A stretch of 64,000 bases of DNA from Hofstenia miamia. Its lineage: Eukaryota > Xenacoelomorpha > Acoela > Hofsteniidae. Shown here piece after piece: positions 46,601 through 59,469 of the stretch. Within the stretch, counting starts at the first letter, position 1. Each line of letters opens with the position of its first letter. A program made the position numbers and the translations under genes. Location of the stretch: contig CABFPE010000210.1 in NCBI GenBank assembly GCA_900660155.1, positions 423,624-487,623 on the forward strand. Reading direction: 5' to 3'. Under the pieces are notes generated by a model that was not told where the DNA came from, made no database searches, and worked only from the letters and a program-made list of their open reading frames with translations.

Positions 46601-49600
46601 TCTTTCTAAATTTTATGTGTAATTGCTTTTTGGTGGTTTTCCTTGTTTCATGATTCTGATTTTTTTCTTTATAAGTTTCAAACAGAAACTAACCTGCATA
46701 ATTGCTCTTTAAGACAAACAATTGTTGTTTTCTAAAGAATTCACATAACATTATTCTATTGACATTGGTTTGCATGCTTGTACTTTTCTTTTTATTCTCC
46801 ATATTGGTAATATCATTCGAATGGATGTTGTTGGTGCTGATAAACATAGTTCATTCCAAGTATCTAAATCTTTAATCATTTCTAGTACAGGGCTGCTTAA
46901 CATGGTTGTTCTCACTTCCCCAATCATTGCTGGGTAGTTCATTACCATGTTATTGATTTTTCCAAAATTCATCAAATAGACCATGTTCTTTCAAATGCAT
47001 TTTTTTTCTTCAGAGATGACAATTTTCTATTTTCAATGATATACATTCAACATCTATTGTTAAATATTTTTGTAGTTTTAGTAGTTGTTTGATTTCATCC
47101 CATGAAAAGGATTCTATCATAAATAACATTTTGCATGAGGCTGTTTGGGCATGTTTACAGGGTCCAAAGTTTCTTGGGACAATTTTAGTTTCATCCTCTC
47201 TTGTGATAAGCAGTGGTTCCTGAATTAGAATATTTCACACTGATTGCTTCTTTCCATTTTAGCTGTTTAAATTGCTGCATTTTCCGAATTTCTTGAAGCT
47301 TACTTGATCTACAGTTGACTGTGTTTTTGATGATTACAAAATGTTCCTAATCCCAAACTTCAGTTTCAGACTTTGAATTAATATCTATGATTCAAATATG
47401 TTTGTCATCACCTTCTTTACATAATATAATTTCAGTTGCAAAACCATTATTGAATGTACATTTTGAATAGATTTGTTGATATTGCATAATTACATCTTTC
47501 ATTCAATCTAACAAGTTTAATTTAGTTATTTGATTCTTTATTTGTTGCATGTCAAATGATTTTCTAGATATGAGCATTTCTGTATTTATCCAAGGTTGTT
47601 TTCTGAATGTTTTGAACATTGTTTCACTGTTTGCTCTCAAAATGTATTTTCTGTTGTTGCTTGATAGAAACTGTAATTGAGAATGGCAGATGCCTGTTTG
47701 ACAAGATAATTACTTGATCAATATTTTGGCTATTGGTGATTCTCCTTGAGGGCACCTGTTTAAATATGCTAATTTATCAGCAATATAAATACCCTAAACC
47801 ATTACTATATTATTGTACATGTACATGTATATATTTTATATATGCAATTTTCATACAAATGAGTGATGTCAACTGTTAAGGTTCATGAATCACTTTCATG
47901 AAGATACTTGCTGAAGCAAATGGCATCTCATTGACACAGTGAAGATTACAACATATTGCAAGAAATTGTTATTTTTGTTTAGTGTATTAGCTTGCAGTTA
48001 ATCAACATATGTATTAACTCTCCTCTATCAATGTGCAAACATTAAAACTTAATTACTCATATTACTGAAAGAAAAGGAACTTCATAGCATGACATTAATA
48101 TGTTTAAATAAATATAAACATAGTTGAATATTTGTAATTAATCATGAACAAATCTCTTCTCTGCTAGCATTAGTGATCTAGGCCTTGTTTGGGTTGCATT
48201 ATCAATAATTAACATGTAATCATTTATTGATAGTATCCAAAATAATATTATTATCATTCACTTATTGAATGAAGGTTAAGCTTCACTTGTAATAACAAAG
48301 TGCAATAAATAACAAAAGTTCATAAGAATTAATTAGTTAGCCATCATATTTTCTTTGCCTTCAATTTTGATTAAAACACCATAGATATTGACTGGTGAAT
48401 AACCACCACCATTGCCATGTAGAAACTTAGCTAATTATAATAATTTAACTCATAAACTAATTCAAGAAAAATAGAACTAAACTCCTCTGAGAACTTATTG
48501 ATAATGAATCTATTGTGACATGGTTAGCTTTCAATAACAATATCCAGGTATATAGAATTCACTTACAGGTCAACCATTTAGTTTCTGTTAGTTCAGATGA
48601 TCACTGTTAATTCAAACTAATCTATTAGCTTACTTTGGTCAAAAGTGATGTGATCCACTTTGAGCCAAATACTTTTTTGCTGTATTATTTTTTGACCTGT
48701 CTTAACAAAACTATTAATAAATTTACAACTAAAAAATCATTAAACAACATTCTAATTAAAATAGATTTAAATGTACATTATCAGAAGAGATGCCTTTATG
48801 CTTGTATAGTTTGATTGGAAAATGAGGCTGACAGAAATGTCTTTACACTTGTATTCTGTCACATGCCACCTATTGCTTGGCTTTTTACTCAAAAAGCTCT
48901 GCTCCTTGGCCATACACCAACATGTGTGCTTCAACTATCAAAGTGTCTGGTTGTGAGTCCTTCCATTGTACTGCTCTATATTCCTGTCTCTTTGTCAATT
49001 TTAGTATAATCTCCATTTCTGTGGACTCCCTCTCTTTGCATTGCAGAAATTTCATTTTTTAAGGATTTATTGAGTATTACCAATGTTTACAGTCTAATGA
49101 GTCCTTCCATAAATATCTTGAAGTACTTTTTGAGTAACCATATCCCCTTTAGTGTTATCATCACTGTTATGTGTGTGTGCCAATTGCTGCCAAAAGTGCT
49201 AATGATACATTGAGTTTGCTGTTGGGGAAAAATAATTTTAAAACTTTTGTCAGTTTGGTGGGGTTGGCTACATCTTTGAAAAAGAAACTTATGTTATCTC
49301 TCACATCTTTTTCTGATATTCTTTTCAGATTTTTTGTGTTTGCCCAAATAATTGTTAAGATTTCCATCCTTTTAGAGATGTCATAATACTTGTAGTTGTT
49401 TTCCACATGTCTAGCCATACTATATCATTTATTCCAGCATGTAGGATAATTGTTTTTGCAATTGTGGCGTCTAATGCCTCTTTTGCTACCCTAAACTGCT
49501 TGTGCATTCCCTTCCCATTCTTCATCAGATGGTACAGTGCTAAATCACCTTCTATGAATATTTTTCAAAATTTTTACTTCTGCTGCTAGCTTCCTGGATT

Positions 49601-52600
49601 TTATGTATCAGTGGTCATTTATTATTATCTGGCTATTGCAGATTCCTTGCATATTAATTTTCTTCTAACATTGTTACCTTTATTAATGGCTTATCCTTGA
49701 TTTTGCATTTCAGCATTACCATTGTGATCTTTATTGTCAGAGGAAGTCTGAATAATAATGGCTCTTTCTTTTTCACCTGTTCTTGCACTTCCTCTGTTTC
49801 CCTTGTTGATCCAGCTTTTTCTATTCTAATAGTCAATGGGTAGTTGGCTTTGTGCTGAGTCAAACTTCCCAGAATTTCCTGGATAATCTAACCTGTTTCA
49901 ATCACTGTATTGTAGAATCTGTACAAGGAGATTTATAGACATTTTTGAGTAACACTATAACAATTTCCATTAATTAATCCATTTAACCAACTGTACAATT
50001 CCAATTAATCCAACTTTCCATTCTTAGCAAGGTATTACTAACAACTCATTTAGATTGAAAGCAGCAAGATATTATCAGGATTGGAACATGAAGTGAAGCA
50101 CTGCAGCTAAAGGGGAACAAGCAGTTTGCATGGCATCACCAGTTACTGTGGAGATGATTGTGACTCACAGATGAGGCTCAGTGTATGGAAATGTCTCAGT
50201 GATTGTGTGTTGTAAATCCCTGTTAATTTAGTGCATTGATTGTTCTTGATGTTACAGATAATAGGAAGAAATGAAAGTTAGCTACCATTATGCATTAGAT
50301 TATTATGAATGCTACATATAGATAGCCCTACATGTATAAATAGATAACTAAACCCTGAGTACATGTGAAAAATCAACACAGTTGGCAGAAACTGGAAGCT
50401 TAACAGTTATAATTGAAGGTCACATATAACACTGTGTAAGATGATGATTACAATAAACAACATGTAATATAATTCAGGGCTAATAGACACCTTGTATGTA
50501 TAATAAAGCTTATTATAACACCTTAGTCATTTGGATCTCAAAAGCCTTAGCCTAAGGATAGCTGCCCAGCTATTTAATGACATGAGTTACTATAGTAAAT
50601 AAATCAGTTGGAAAGCTACAATGAAATAAAAACCTCTACATGTAGTCTTAATCTAAGAGCACATGATGGAGAAAGTCCTGACTACCACATGCACAGCATT
50701 TTGAATAGCTGAGTGTGTATCTACTCCAAGAATCTCTTAAGTCAAATCTGGGGAACACGGACAGACTTGTGGCCTCAGACATTTAGCTTTCAGTTGCCAT
50801 GTATAATCAAACCTGATAATATAATATAAGAAACCAAATGAAGTAAATTCATCACCAACTAAATCCATTCCCAATATTGATAATAGTATTGCACAAACAA
50901 TTAAACAATCAGCATGTACCTGTTTGTAGATTCAAATTTGTTTAAAATTTGTTAATTCATTCATCTGCTTTAAATTACACATCATCTAATTAGCTGTAGT
51001 GGTTTCATCTTTTGATTTTGTCAAACCAGTTTGCTGATAAATGTAATATCAAAACTTCACAATTATTTTTAAAATTGGAAGGATAATAATTGTGTTTTGT
51101 ACAAAAGCATAATTAATTACTGCTAGACTTGGGTACTTTCTTTATTATTCTTTTGACTCAACATGATTATGCCACAGTACATTCTCATGTCATATTGTCA
51201 GTTTTGTTGTGATGCATTCAACATTGATCACTACTTGGTTCTCTGGTTTTACCATTTCTCCAGTTCTTTCTCTGTGAATGCCTGTGTATAAATATACTTT
51301 AGCACTGACTTTTACAGTGACTCCTTAAGTGGTTTGTAATGTCTTTCAATTATTTTGTCTTTTGCATTAAATAGCAAGTATCCCTTATTTCTATCCATTG
51401 TAGTGCTTAGGCTGGTATCAATACTTCCATTTTCCATGTTGAACTTGTCAATTTTTCTCTGTTTGTGGGGACATTTCAATTGCTAAGGGCCTAACAAGAA
51501 ATCTCCTTTATTAAGCTTTCTCAGTGCTTTTGGTACAACTTCAATTATATACACCATTCTCTGTTATCTCTTTTGATTTATTGCTGGTGTTTGAGTATTA
51601 TCATGAATGAGCACCTTGGATAATCTGTTAGGGAACCTTTCCACTGATATTTGGGATTCCACCCTGACTTGCATCTGTTGTATTCTGTGGAATATCTTTC
51701 TTGTGTTCCATTTCTGGCATCTAATGATGATTGCTATGCTCATAAATATATATCTGCTGTTGCTCCCCACATATACTTTTGTACCTTTTCTGAGAATATG
51801 TTTTTTTCTCTTGGACATATGCCTAACTTGTATGCTATCTGGATTATTGACCTTTTCCCAATGGGCAATTTGTTATTTGTGATCTGCATAAACAGCTTTT
51901 CATATTGAGGTGTCACCTTCTTGCTCTTAACTGGGGATGTATTGACTTTCACACTTGCCAGCAGCCAGTTTTTAATGTTTTGTGCAATTGGCAAACCTGT
52001 GATTTTGTTGCTTCTGTTAGTAGCTATTCTTAATCTTGTTCTTCTGTCTATTGGGGCTCTAAATCCATCATCATCTGTTAGGAATATTGCCATTGTCCAT
52101 GATGCACTTCTCTACTTGATTATAAGACAATTTCTTGGAACATGATCCTGAATATGACCTTCATCTACAATTTCCAACCCTGTTTGACTTCTTTGAGCAT
52201 TCTCTACATGGATTGATGGTATCTCTCCATTGGTGAAATAATCTCTACTTCTGGCCAGTCTTTTTCTGCTGGATAGTCTGCTTTCATCTTTTGCCATAAT
52301 TACAGGAATTCTTTTCCCTGGTTCAGACTGAAACATATACAAACATCTGTTATCTCTTCTAGCTCTTCATTATACCCTAAGGATTCCCTTCTTTAGGCCT
52401 GCATGAACATATCACTGCTATGTTTTGTTCTACTATCAATTGATGTGGTGGTGCCCAATGATCTATGTTCAGGTCCATCTCCATCAAGCTTGATGTTGAT
52501 TGTTGGGACTGGCTGTTTCAATTGTAAATAAGGTCTCTATGCATTCAACCATTTCTTAGAGGAATTCTGGTGGAGCCCTGTCTTCTCTGCTGCTTATTAT

Positions 52601-53650
52601 TATCAGGTTTTCTTCTTCTATGTTTGTGACCTTGACTGTCTTATCAATTACTTTTGGCAGGTTTTTTGCATATTCTCTCTCCTTTATAAAGTGTATGATG
52701 AGGAGGTTATCTTTTTCTAGGTTCACTTGCCTGCTTTCACTAACATTTTCCATTGTATCATTAATTTCTGTTTCCTCAAGTGTGAAATGGTAATCATATT
52801 ATAGATGTAACATGCTTTGGAAACATGATCTTGTTAATCTCTCATCCATTGATTATATATAACTGAGTATTGTTTTCATGTCATGTCTACACTCCACATC
52901 TATTTTCAGTGTTATGTTTGCAATCTTAATTCTCATTTTTGTGTATTTCTGTTTGATTGTGTCACAAGTTCTAGGGGATTGCTTTTCATGAGTGTTTTCC
53001 ATGATTCTTTGTGTGGCCATGGAATAAGGGTGCAGCACTTTGGTTCCTATGCATGTCATTTTGTCCACTCTTTCTCCCTCTTGAGCATATTGTTGATATT
53101 GAGTGGTATGTGCTGATGAAGTAGAGCCTTCTGTTCACATCTTTTTGTTTAGATATATTGCTCTGAATATTCTTGATTTTACTGTGGGTGCACTTTTACT
53201 CAGTTGGTCCTCCATGTCAGAGGCACTGCTCACATCCTGCAGCTTGCAATCTTTAAACTTATGACTGGGATCAGTCATGAGTTCAATTTGTTGTACTCCC
53301 ATCTTTATGTTTCCAGAGTACATTCTTGTTTACTGTTGGAAAAGCAGGATCATTATGTTTGTCCTGTATGTCCAATCATTTCTCCATTTCCCAATTGATT
53401 TCAGAGCCATTCTGTCTGCTCTGTACCAATAGGTCTTTGCTCTCCTTACTTTTCTTATCCCTGATGAGTTTTCCACATATCCTCACTCACTGATTTATTA
53501 ATTGTTGTTGCTCCTTGTCCTTTGGATCTGTGTCCAATGCACTCTCCACCTGCAATTAGTGGTCTTCTTTTCTTCTGACCATTCTCATTGGCCTCTCTTT
53601 ATCATTGAAGTTCCTAAACACATTTAATGCATTTAAATCCAAATTGTTGG
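46600..53650 (-). other. Seven-kilobase block of decayed coding-like sequence, family unknown
   Basis: Throughout this block the minus strand is purine-rich and gives many successive medium-length frames (46751-46984, 49167-49418, 49654-49863, 51564-52093, 52112-52342, 52556-52753, 52853-53068, 53135-53323) with balanced, charged protein composition. The plus strand of the same DNA gives only hydrophobic noise. I recognise no family. Small hints: LHAGINDIV at 49415-49455 looks like block III (GxND) of SGNH hydrolases, and LxIDVEC occurs twice (near 47030 and 52900). The pattern fits an old, large mobile or virus-like element, or an eroded gene. The number of breaks is large. Confidence 0.4.
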
Positions 53651-54049
53651 GTCATAAAAATTATTATTTTGAGCCTATATATAAGTTAGTACATAAGGTA
53701 ATAATTTTGATTCATTTATTTTATAGTATACTTATTTATCAAACTCCTCTTCATTAACACTATTTTGACATAACCAGCATTAAAACAAAAGGAAAAAGAC
53801 ATTACTAAAATTTAATTTTGATTATTTTTTGATTAACATGTTTTATATCAATTAGAACCTATTTTTCAAACTAAGTTAGAAACACATTTGCAAAAGATTT
53901 GGCAAAAAGCTTCAACTGAAATTGCATAGCTACTGCATTACCAAAATTAACATGTTGTATAAGAATTAGCAAAAGAAATGTAAGTCACAAATGTGAAAAA
54001 CATTGGAAAAGGAATGTAAGTCACAAACATGGAAAATTCATATACCAGT
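53651..54049. other. AT-rich stretch
   Basis: No gene. A near-repeat of AAAAGGAATGTAAGTCACAAACATG occurs around 53975 and 54012. Confidence 0.35.
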
Positions 54050-56040
54050 TATTTATTTAATTCTTAACATAAAAGACTCCAATAAAATTTAAAATGTAAG
54101 CAATTTCTTATAATATAAAATTTATATTTTTAAACATTTTGTGTATATGTGTATCAATAAATGCTAACAACCAATTTACAACACTAACAACAAAACATGC
54201 TATCAACAATCTTGAAATGGAATCAATTATATTTTAATAAATTGCTGCGTTAAATTAATTATATAATTTATCATAAATAGAAACATCATTTGTTTGTTAA
54301 TAAACATTTTTAATTGATTTTGTTTAAACTTTTATTTATCATGTGTTTTATACTGTGATCTATCACTTAATTTATTAATCATTCATTTAGATATGACCAT
54401 ATGAAATTCATAATGTGTAAATACACATTGCATCTGTTTCCTACAGATTTCCTTCAACAACAATGATGATAAACTAACACAATAGACAAATTCAATAGTA
54501 AGATATATATGGCCATTATAAGGAAAATGTAGAATAAATTACATTTTTGTCTTGTCTTAAACACATATATGGTTTTTACCACATACATTTATTATATTTA
54601 TTATACCACATACATTTATTAAATATTAGAAATTGCAAGTTTTTGTATAAACTAGTTTTTGTTTTTTTCTGAAAAATTATTTTGCTTTATTACTGAAATA
54701 AGCCATTACACGTCTAATGAGTATTATTATCTCTCTTATTCAAACATTTGTTATTAAATTTTACCAAATAAAACAAGTATGTAAAGTAAACATCTAAAGT
54801 AAATTAATGTGGTATTTCCAATATCATGTNTTGAACACTGCTAAATATAGTTTTGATATTTTAAATGGACTGCATAATATTTTTATTTATACTGATATAG
54901 TTACTTGTCAACATTATTGGATCAAATACAATTATTCATAGTATATAGTGTAAATGATCAGCCAGTCATCAATTATGAAAAGACTCATATAATTTATAAG
55001 CCAACTTCAAATTCATTCATCAATAGAATTACAATTAGCTTAAATACATCAAATGGTGAGTTCATTCATTTCAATGATACTAGCAGTATTTATTTAACTC
55101 TTAATATCAAAGACACTGATGAAATTTAAGCTTAAACAATTTTTTAAAATGTAGAATAAATAGGTTATTTGTTATTTTTAAATGTTATGTATTAATAACC
55201 AATTTACGATAGTAATAATCCAACTTGTGAAAAATTCTAGTTTTATATGATTTGAAAGTGTTTTATTTAATTGTTAAAGGGATTTCATGTTTGGTAGATA
55301 ACAATCTTTACAATTGGATACATTTTTGACATTTGAGCAATAGATAACAAATTACGCATTGTCTGTAGAGAGATGCAATTTTGTACACAGAGCAGTATAA
55401 TGGAATTTTACATGGCTGTACTGTGTTTATAGTTTGAACAATAGCCATAGATAAACTATGTTGACATTACTAAAGCATGTAACTTTATACATAAGAATAT
55501 GCATAGCCAGCATAATGGTATTTCACATTGATGAAAGACAACTAATCTGAAAGTTTTCACACTGTTTGGTAAGCTATTTTTATAATTAAATCTCAGATAT
55601 TGTTTTGATTCTTAACACTTTTTGCAGTATTATCTCTAGTTAGTATTACAGATATTTCTTTTAAAATGGAATCAATTTTATTTTAATAAATTGCTGCGAA
55701 TTTGCAGTCTGATGTTACATTAATTATAGACTTTATCATAAATAGAAACATCGTTTGTTTGTTAATAAACATTTTTAATTGATTTTGTTTAAACTTGTAT
55801 TTATCATGTGTTTTATACTGTGATCTATCACTTAATTTATTAATCATTTATTTAGACACAACCATGTGAAATTCATAATGTGTAAATACACATTGCTTTA
55901 TTACTGAAATAAGCCATTATGCTTCAAATGAGTATTATTATCTTTCTTATTCAAACATTTGCTATTAAATGTTAATGAATAAAACAAGTATGTAAAATAA
56001 GTATGTAAACTAAATTAATGTGGTATTTCCAATGTCATGT
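54050..56040. repeat. Tandem duplication of about 1.0-1.4 kb
   Basis: 54050-54180 matches 55086-55215, 54220-54460 matches 55665-55900, and 54683-54830 matches 55890-56040, all in the same order and orientation. The last two blocks, about 250 bp apart in copy 1, lie directly together in copy 2. Identity is high (roughly 85-90%) in TAATAAACATTTTTAATTGA and its surroundings. Position 54830 holds a single N. Confidence 0.8.
54905..55129 (+). pseudogene. Possible capsid-related fragment of a virus-like element (fossil)
   Basis: A 74-codon frame ends with FINRITISLNTSNGEF, FNDTSSIYLTLNIKD. The pattern (S/T)I.I.....G..I.FN....I.LTL.IK at a C-terminus resembles the end of the penton-like minor capsid protein of Polintons and adintoviruses. 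A decayed sister copy of its last codons lies near 54055. The resemblance is from memory of the family and weak. If right, it is a small fossil piece. Confidence 0.3.
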
Positions 56041-56215
56041 ATGTTATTAAAAAACAAGTATGTAAACTAAACAATGTAACCTAAATTAATGTGGTATTTC
56101 AAATGTCATGTATGTTAATAAAAAAAACAAGTATGTAAACTAAACAATGTAATCTAAATTAATGTGTGATGTGATATTTCCAATGTCATGTATGTTAATA
56201 AAAAAAATAAACAAG
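56014..56215 (+). repeat. Tandem repeat, about 70-80 bp, three copies
   Basis: The core phrases AATGTCATGTATGTTAATAAA, AACAAGTATGTAAACTAAAC and TAAATTAATGTGGTATTTC return three times, extending the right edge of the larger duplication. Confidence 0.8.
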
Positions 56216-56221
56216 TAAAAA

Positions 56222-56500
56222 ATTGTTACATTTTAGAAAATAGACTGCAAACATAGTTTTTATTTTTGCAATTGACATGTGTTTTCTGTGAAAATACTTA
56301 TGTAATTCCTCAACCTCTCAAACAATTGGTTACATTTAAACAATAGACTTCAAACAATATTGCTTGCCAACAAAACATATTCCAATGACGTAAGAGGTAC
56401 ACCCCCCATCAATATACACATCCAATTATTTATGTAATATGAATAAAAAAAATTGGTTACACTTTAAACAATAGACTGCAAACAAATGTTTTTGCCAACA
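56222..56500 (+). repeat. Dispersed 30-bp motif, three copies
   Basis: GGTTACATTTTAAACAATAG followed by ACTGCAAACA occurs near 56225, 56327 and 56449, about 100-120 bp apart, with further shared words (CAACAAA, ATATTCCAATGA). Confidence 0.6.
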
Positions 56501-57266
56501 AATATTACAATAAAACAGAATATATTCCAATGATGTCAAAGATACACGGACAATCAAAGTACACAATTACATCAAAGACATCCCTGCCAATGTCAAAATT
56601 TCATTTGTGTATTGTCCTTGCCTCAGGTGTTACTACTGATGTCCCCCATCAGAAAATTCTGTGTATGCCCCTGATCATTTAAGTGTGATTCACAGTGTAA
56701 TTGGATAATGAATATGTAAATTCAATAAAGTAGTTACCTAAAAGACCTTTTAATGTTGAAACATATTTAAGCCTAAGCATACATCAATAAAGAACCATAA
56801 CAAGGTTTGTCAGACACACACTAGGATGAATATATAAAAATTGAGGACAACAATAGTAAACAAAATAGGTTGCAATGCCACCATTTGAAAAACTCTACAA
56901 TAACTTTCTAAGTCAAAATGGCATTGAATAAATTAACTAGATTACATTGAAGTATTCATTCAAAAACAAATTAAATAATTTCTACAAAGCACTGCTTAAA
57001 ACATTAATTATAATTATAATATTCTAAATCATAATTTAATCCCATTACAACAATATTTAATCTTTATTAAAAGGAATATCACATTAAAAAGTTTCTCAAA
57101 TACTACTAATGCAGTACTAATGGTATAAATCTATGATGTAATATACAACTTAATATGGATTATAGCCTTGACATATTAAAATTTTTCATCATAGTTTATT
57201 ATATTTACTGTATGTTTGCAATTAGACATTTATATATTTATATTAAAATTATTAAATATGCTGGTG
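56500..57266. other. Non-coding AT-rich stretch
   Basis: No gene or clear repeat was recognised. Confidence 0.4.
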
Positions 57267-57576
57267 TTATTGCAGATCAGGGGACTCTGATTTCTAAAAG
57301 CTGAAGTGACATCAAATAACAAGCTAAGAGTTTGCATCATCAAATGTTAAAAATTCATTGTTTAGGGTTTAGGTCTAAAAATATTGAAAACATTAGGTTT
57401 TAGGTTTAGGTTATAGAGTTTAGGTTTATGAAACATTACATTGTGAATTGGATTAGGGTTTAGGTCCATAAAATATTGTAAAATTTAGAATTTAAGTTTA
57501 CATTCTAGATGACGTGAAATACAGTGTTGCATAGAAACAATATGTTTATATATCAGAGTCCTCTGATCTGCAATAA
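57267..57576. mobile_element. MITE-like element with telomere-like motifs, 310 bp
   Basis: Terminal inverted repeats of 25 bp with one mismatch (TTATTGCAGATCAGRGGACT, then CTGAT). The inside contains a series of TTTAGGG, TTAGGTTTTAGG and GTTTAGG words between 57360 and 57475. There is no coding frame, and no clear target duplication. Confidence 0.65.
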
Positions 57577-57889
57577 TGCCATATACTTACCAAAGTATAA
57601 CATACATCCATTTTCAGTTACAGAAAACATATTTGAGAGCTGAATTACATGTATATCAGTAAATCAAAAAAAGGACTATACTGATTCAAATATTAATTTT
57701 TTCAAAATTTTGAGGATGTCAGATTGTTCCTCGTAAAAAACTGGTCTAGAAAAGTTTATTGGATGAGTCATCAAATTTTTTTTTAAAAAGTCCACTAAAG
57801 TAAAATTGATCCATATTATTTAAATTAAGTAATATATTTTTATACTCGTTTTCGATTTTTTTGTGAATGTATTTACTTAGAAACAACTT

Positions 57890-58130
57890 ATTCTGATTTT
57901 TGGTATAAGAATAACACAGCTGTACATTTGTACAGACCATGTGAGTTTGAATCTCATCAAATCACAAATGATTTTATTCAATAAAAAGTTCCTTTTGAAA
58001 ACAAATATAATATAAAAAATATGATAGAATATAATGAAGAACAGCCAAAGCAAGCAATTCACATTAAGAGCAAAAAATATCTCTTTCAAAAACTGAATAG
58101 CTAGCAATTCTATATAGTAATATTATTTTA
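57890..58130 (+). repeat. SINE-like copy 1 with tRNA-like head
   Basis: A B-box-like GTTTGAATCTC lies at 57946 behind a possible A box. The body (58025-58130) matches 59130-59235 at about 75% (GAATATAATGAAGAAC, AGCTAGCAATTCTATATA). The tRNA fold itself is degenerate. Confidence 0.4.
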
Positions 58131-58952
58131 AGTTATATTTGGAAAAAATGCTGTTTTATATTTGAAAATAATTCATTGTCAATTCAATATTGCCTACATT
58201 GTTCAATAGAAAAATAATGGAGTTAACAAGAAATGGTGAAATGTAAAATAAATGAAAAACATAAAAATGCACAAGAAGGCAGCATTTATAATTTTATGTA
58301 TATTAATACATTAAATTAATGAATTAAAGAATTACACTATTAATACATTTCTAATATAATATCTTAAAGAACAAAAGTTGCAATTACAATGATAATCTTT
58401 ATTGCTGCACTATTGATAAATTAACAGAAATTTAGCAGAAGATCCAGCAAAAACAACATTATTTTAATTTTTGCATCATTAGATTAAGGTCCTAAGATTA
58501 AAATCGCATGTTCAATTTACTTTCACTTAGTGCCACCTGATTTTTAAGTTTAAAACACTGTTCTTTCATTAAATACTGCTTCAGGTAATATTGACACCCA
58601 ATTTTCAACTTTAAAACACTATTGATATGCATAATACTGCTTCAGGTAATTATTGCCACCTGATTTTCAAGTTTAAAACACTGTTCTTTTGTTAAATACC
58701 ACTTCAGGTAATATTGCCACCCAATTTTCAAGTTAAAACACTGTTATTTTGCAAAATAAGAGAGATCTTGTTTCCAGAACTATTAATATTTAAAATATTG
58801 CATTCCCACAATATGTCACACTTTAAAGCTTTGATGTTTTTGTGAACTTTTTGTGCTTGTAAATATATTGTTCTGTTCTCTTCCACATAAAATTGCTTTA
58901 GTTGTACTTTGTCCCTTACAATGAAATACTATTTGACTACATATTTTTGTTA

Positions 58953-59235
58953 TTGAACAGTGGTGGAACAAACTCATTTTGAATGAAAGATTGCTGGTTT
59001 GAGTCCAGCCTGTTCAATAGAACTCAAGGTTCTCCTGAACATGTTTTGTACAAATATTTAACTATATTTCATTTCAAAAATTAAACAAATTTATTGTATA
59101 TATAATTTAACAACAACTTTTAAATATTAATAGAATATATTGAAGAACTGTAAAAGGCAAGCAAATCATGTTAAGAGTAAGAAAACAATCTCTAAAACTG
59201 AAATGCTAGTAATTCTATATAATAATAATAATTAT
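58953..59235 (+). repeat. SINE-like copy 2 with tRNA-like head
   Basis: 58953-59022 can fold like a tRNA: acceptor arms TATTGAACAG and CTGTTCAATA are perfect complements, and the T arm GCTGG-TTTGAGT-CCAGC is perfect with a B-box-like GGTTTGAGTCC. The D and anticodon arms do not fit well, so it is not a working tRNA gene. The body from 59130 resembles copy 1 at 58025-58130. Confidence 0.5.
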
Positions 59236-59469
59236 AATAGCTATACAAACTTAATAAAACAAATTGTTTTTTAATTTTAAAAATACTGTTTCAAGCAGTA
59301 TTAAACAAAATAATACTATTTTAAACTTGAAAATCTGATGGCAATATTGTCTGATTTAAAATTAAGAAAAATAATAGTGTTTTAAAATTGAAAATCAGGT
59401 GGCAATATTACCTGAAGCAGTATTATTCATAAAAATAGTGTTTTAAAGTTGAAAATCAGGTGGCAATAT

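Noticed and set aside
51607-52145. Hydrophobic plus-strand frames resembling membrane proteins
   Set aside because: They are the reverse of the charged minus-strand frames in the decayed block.
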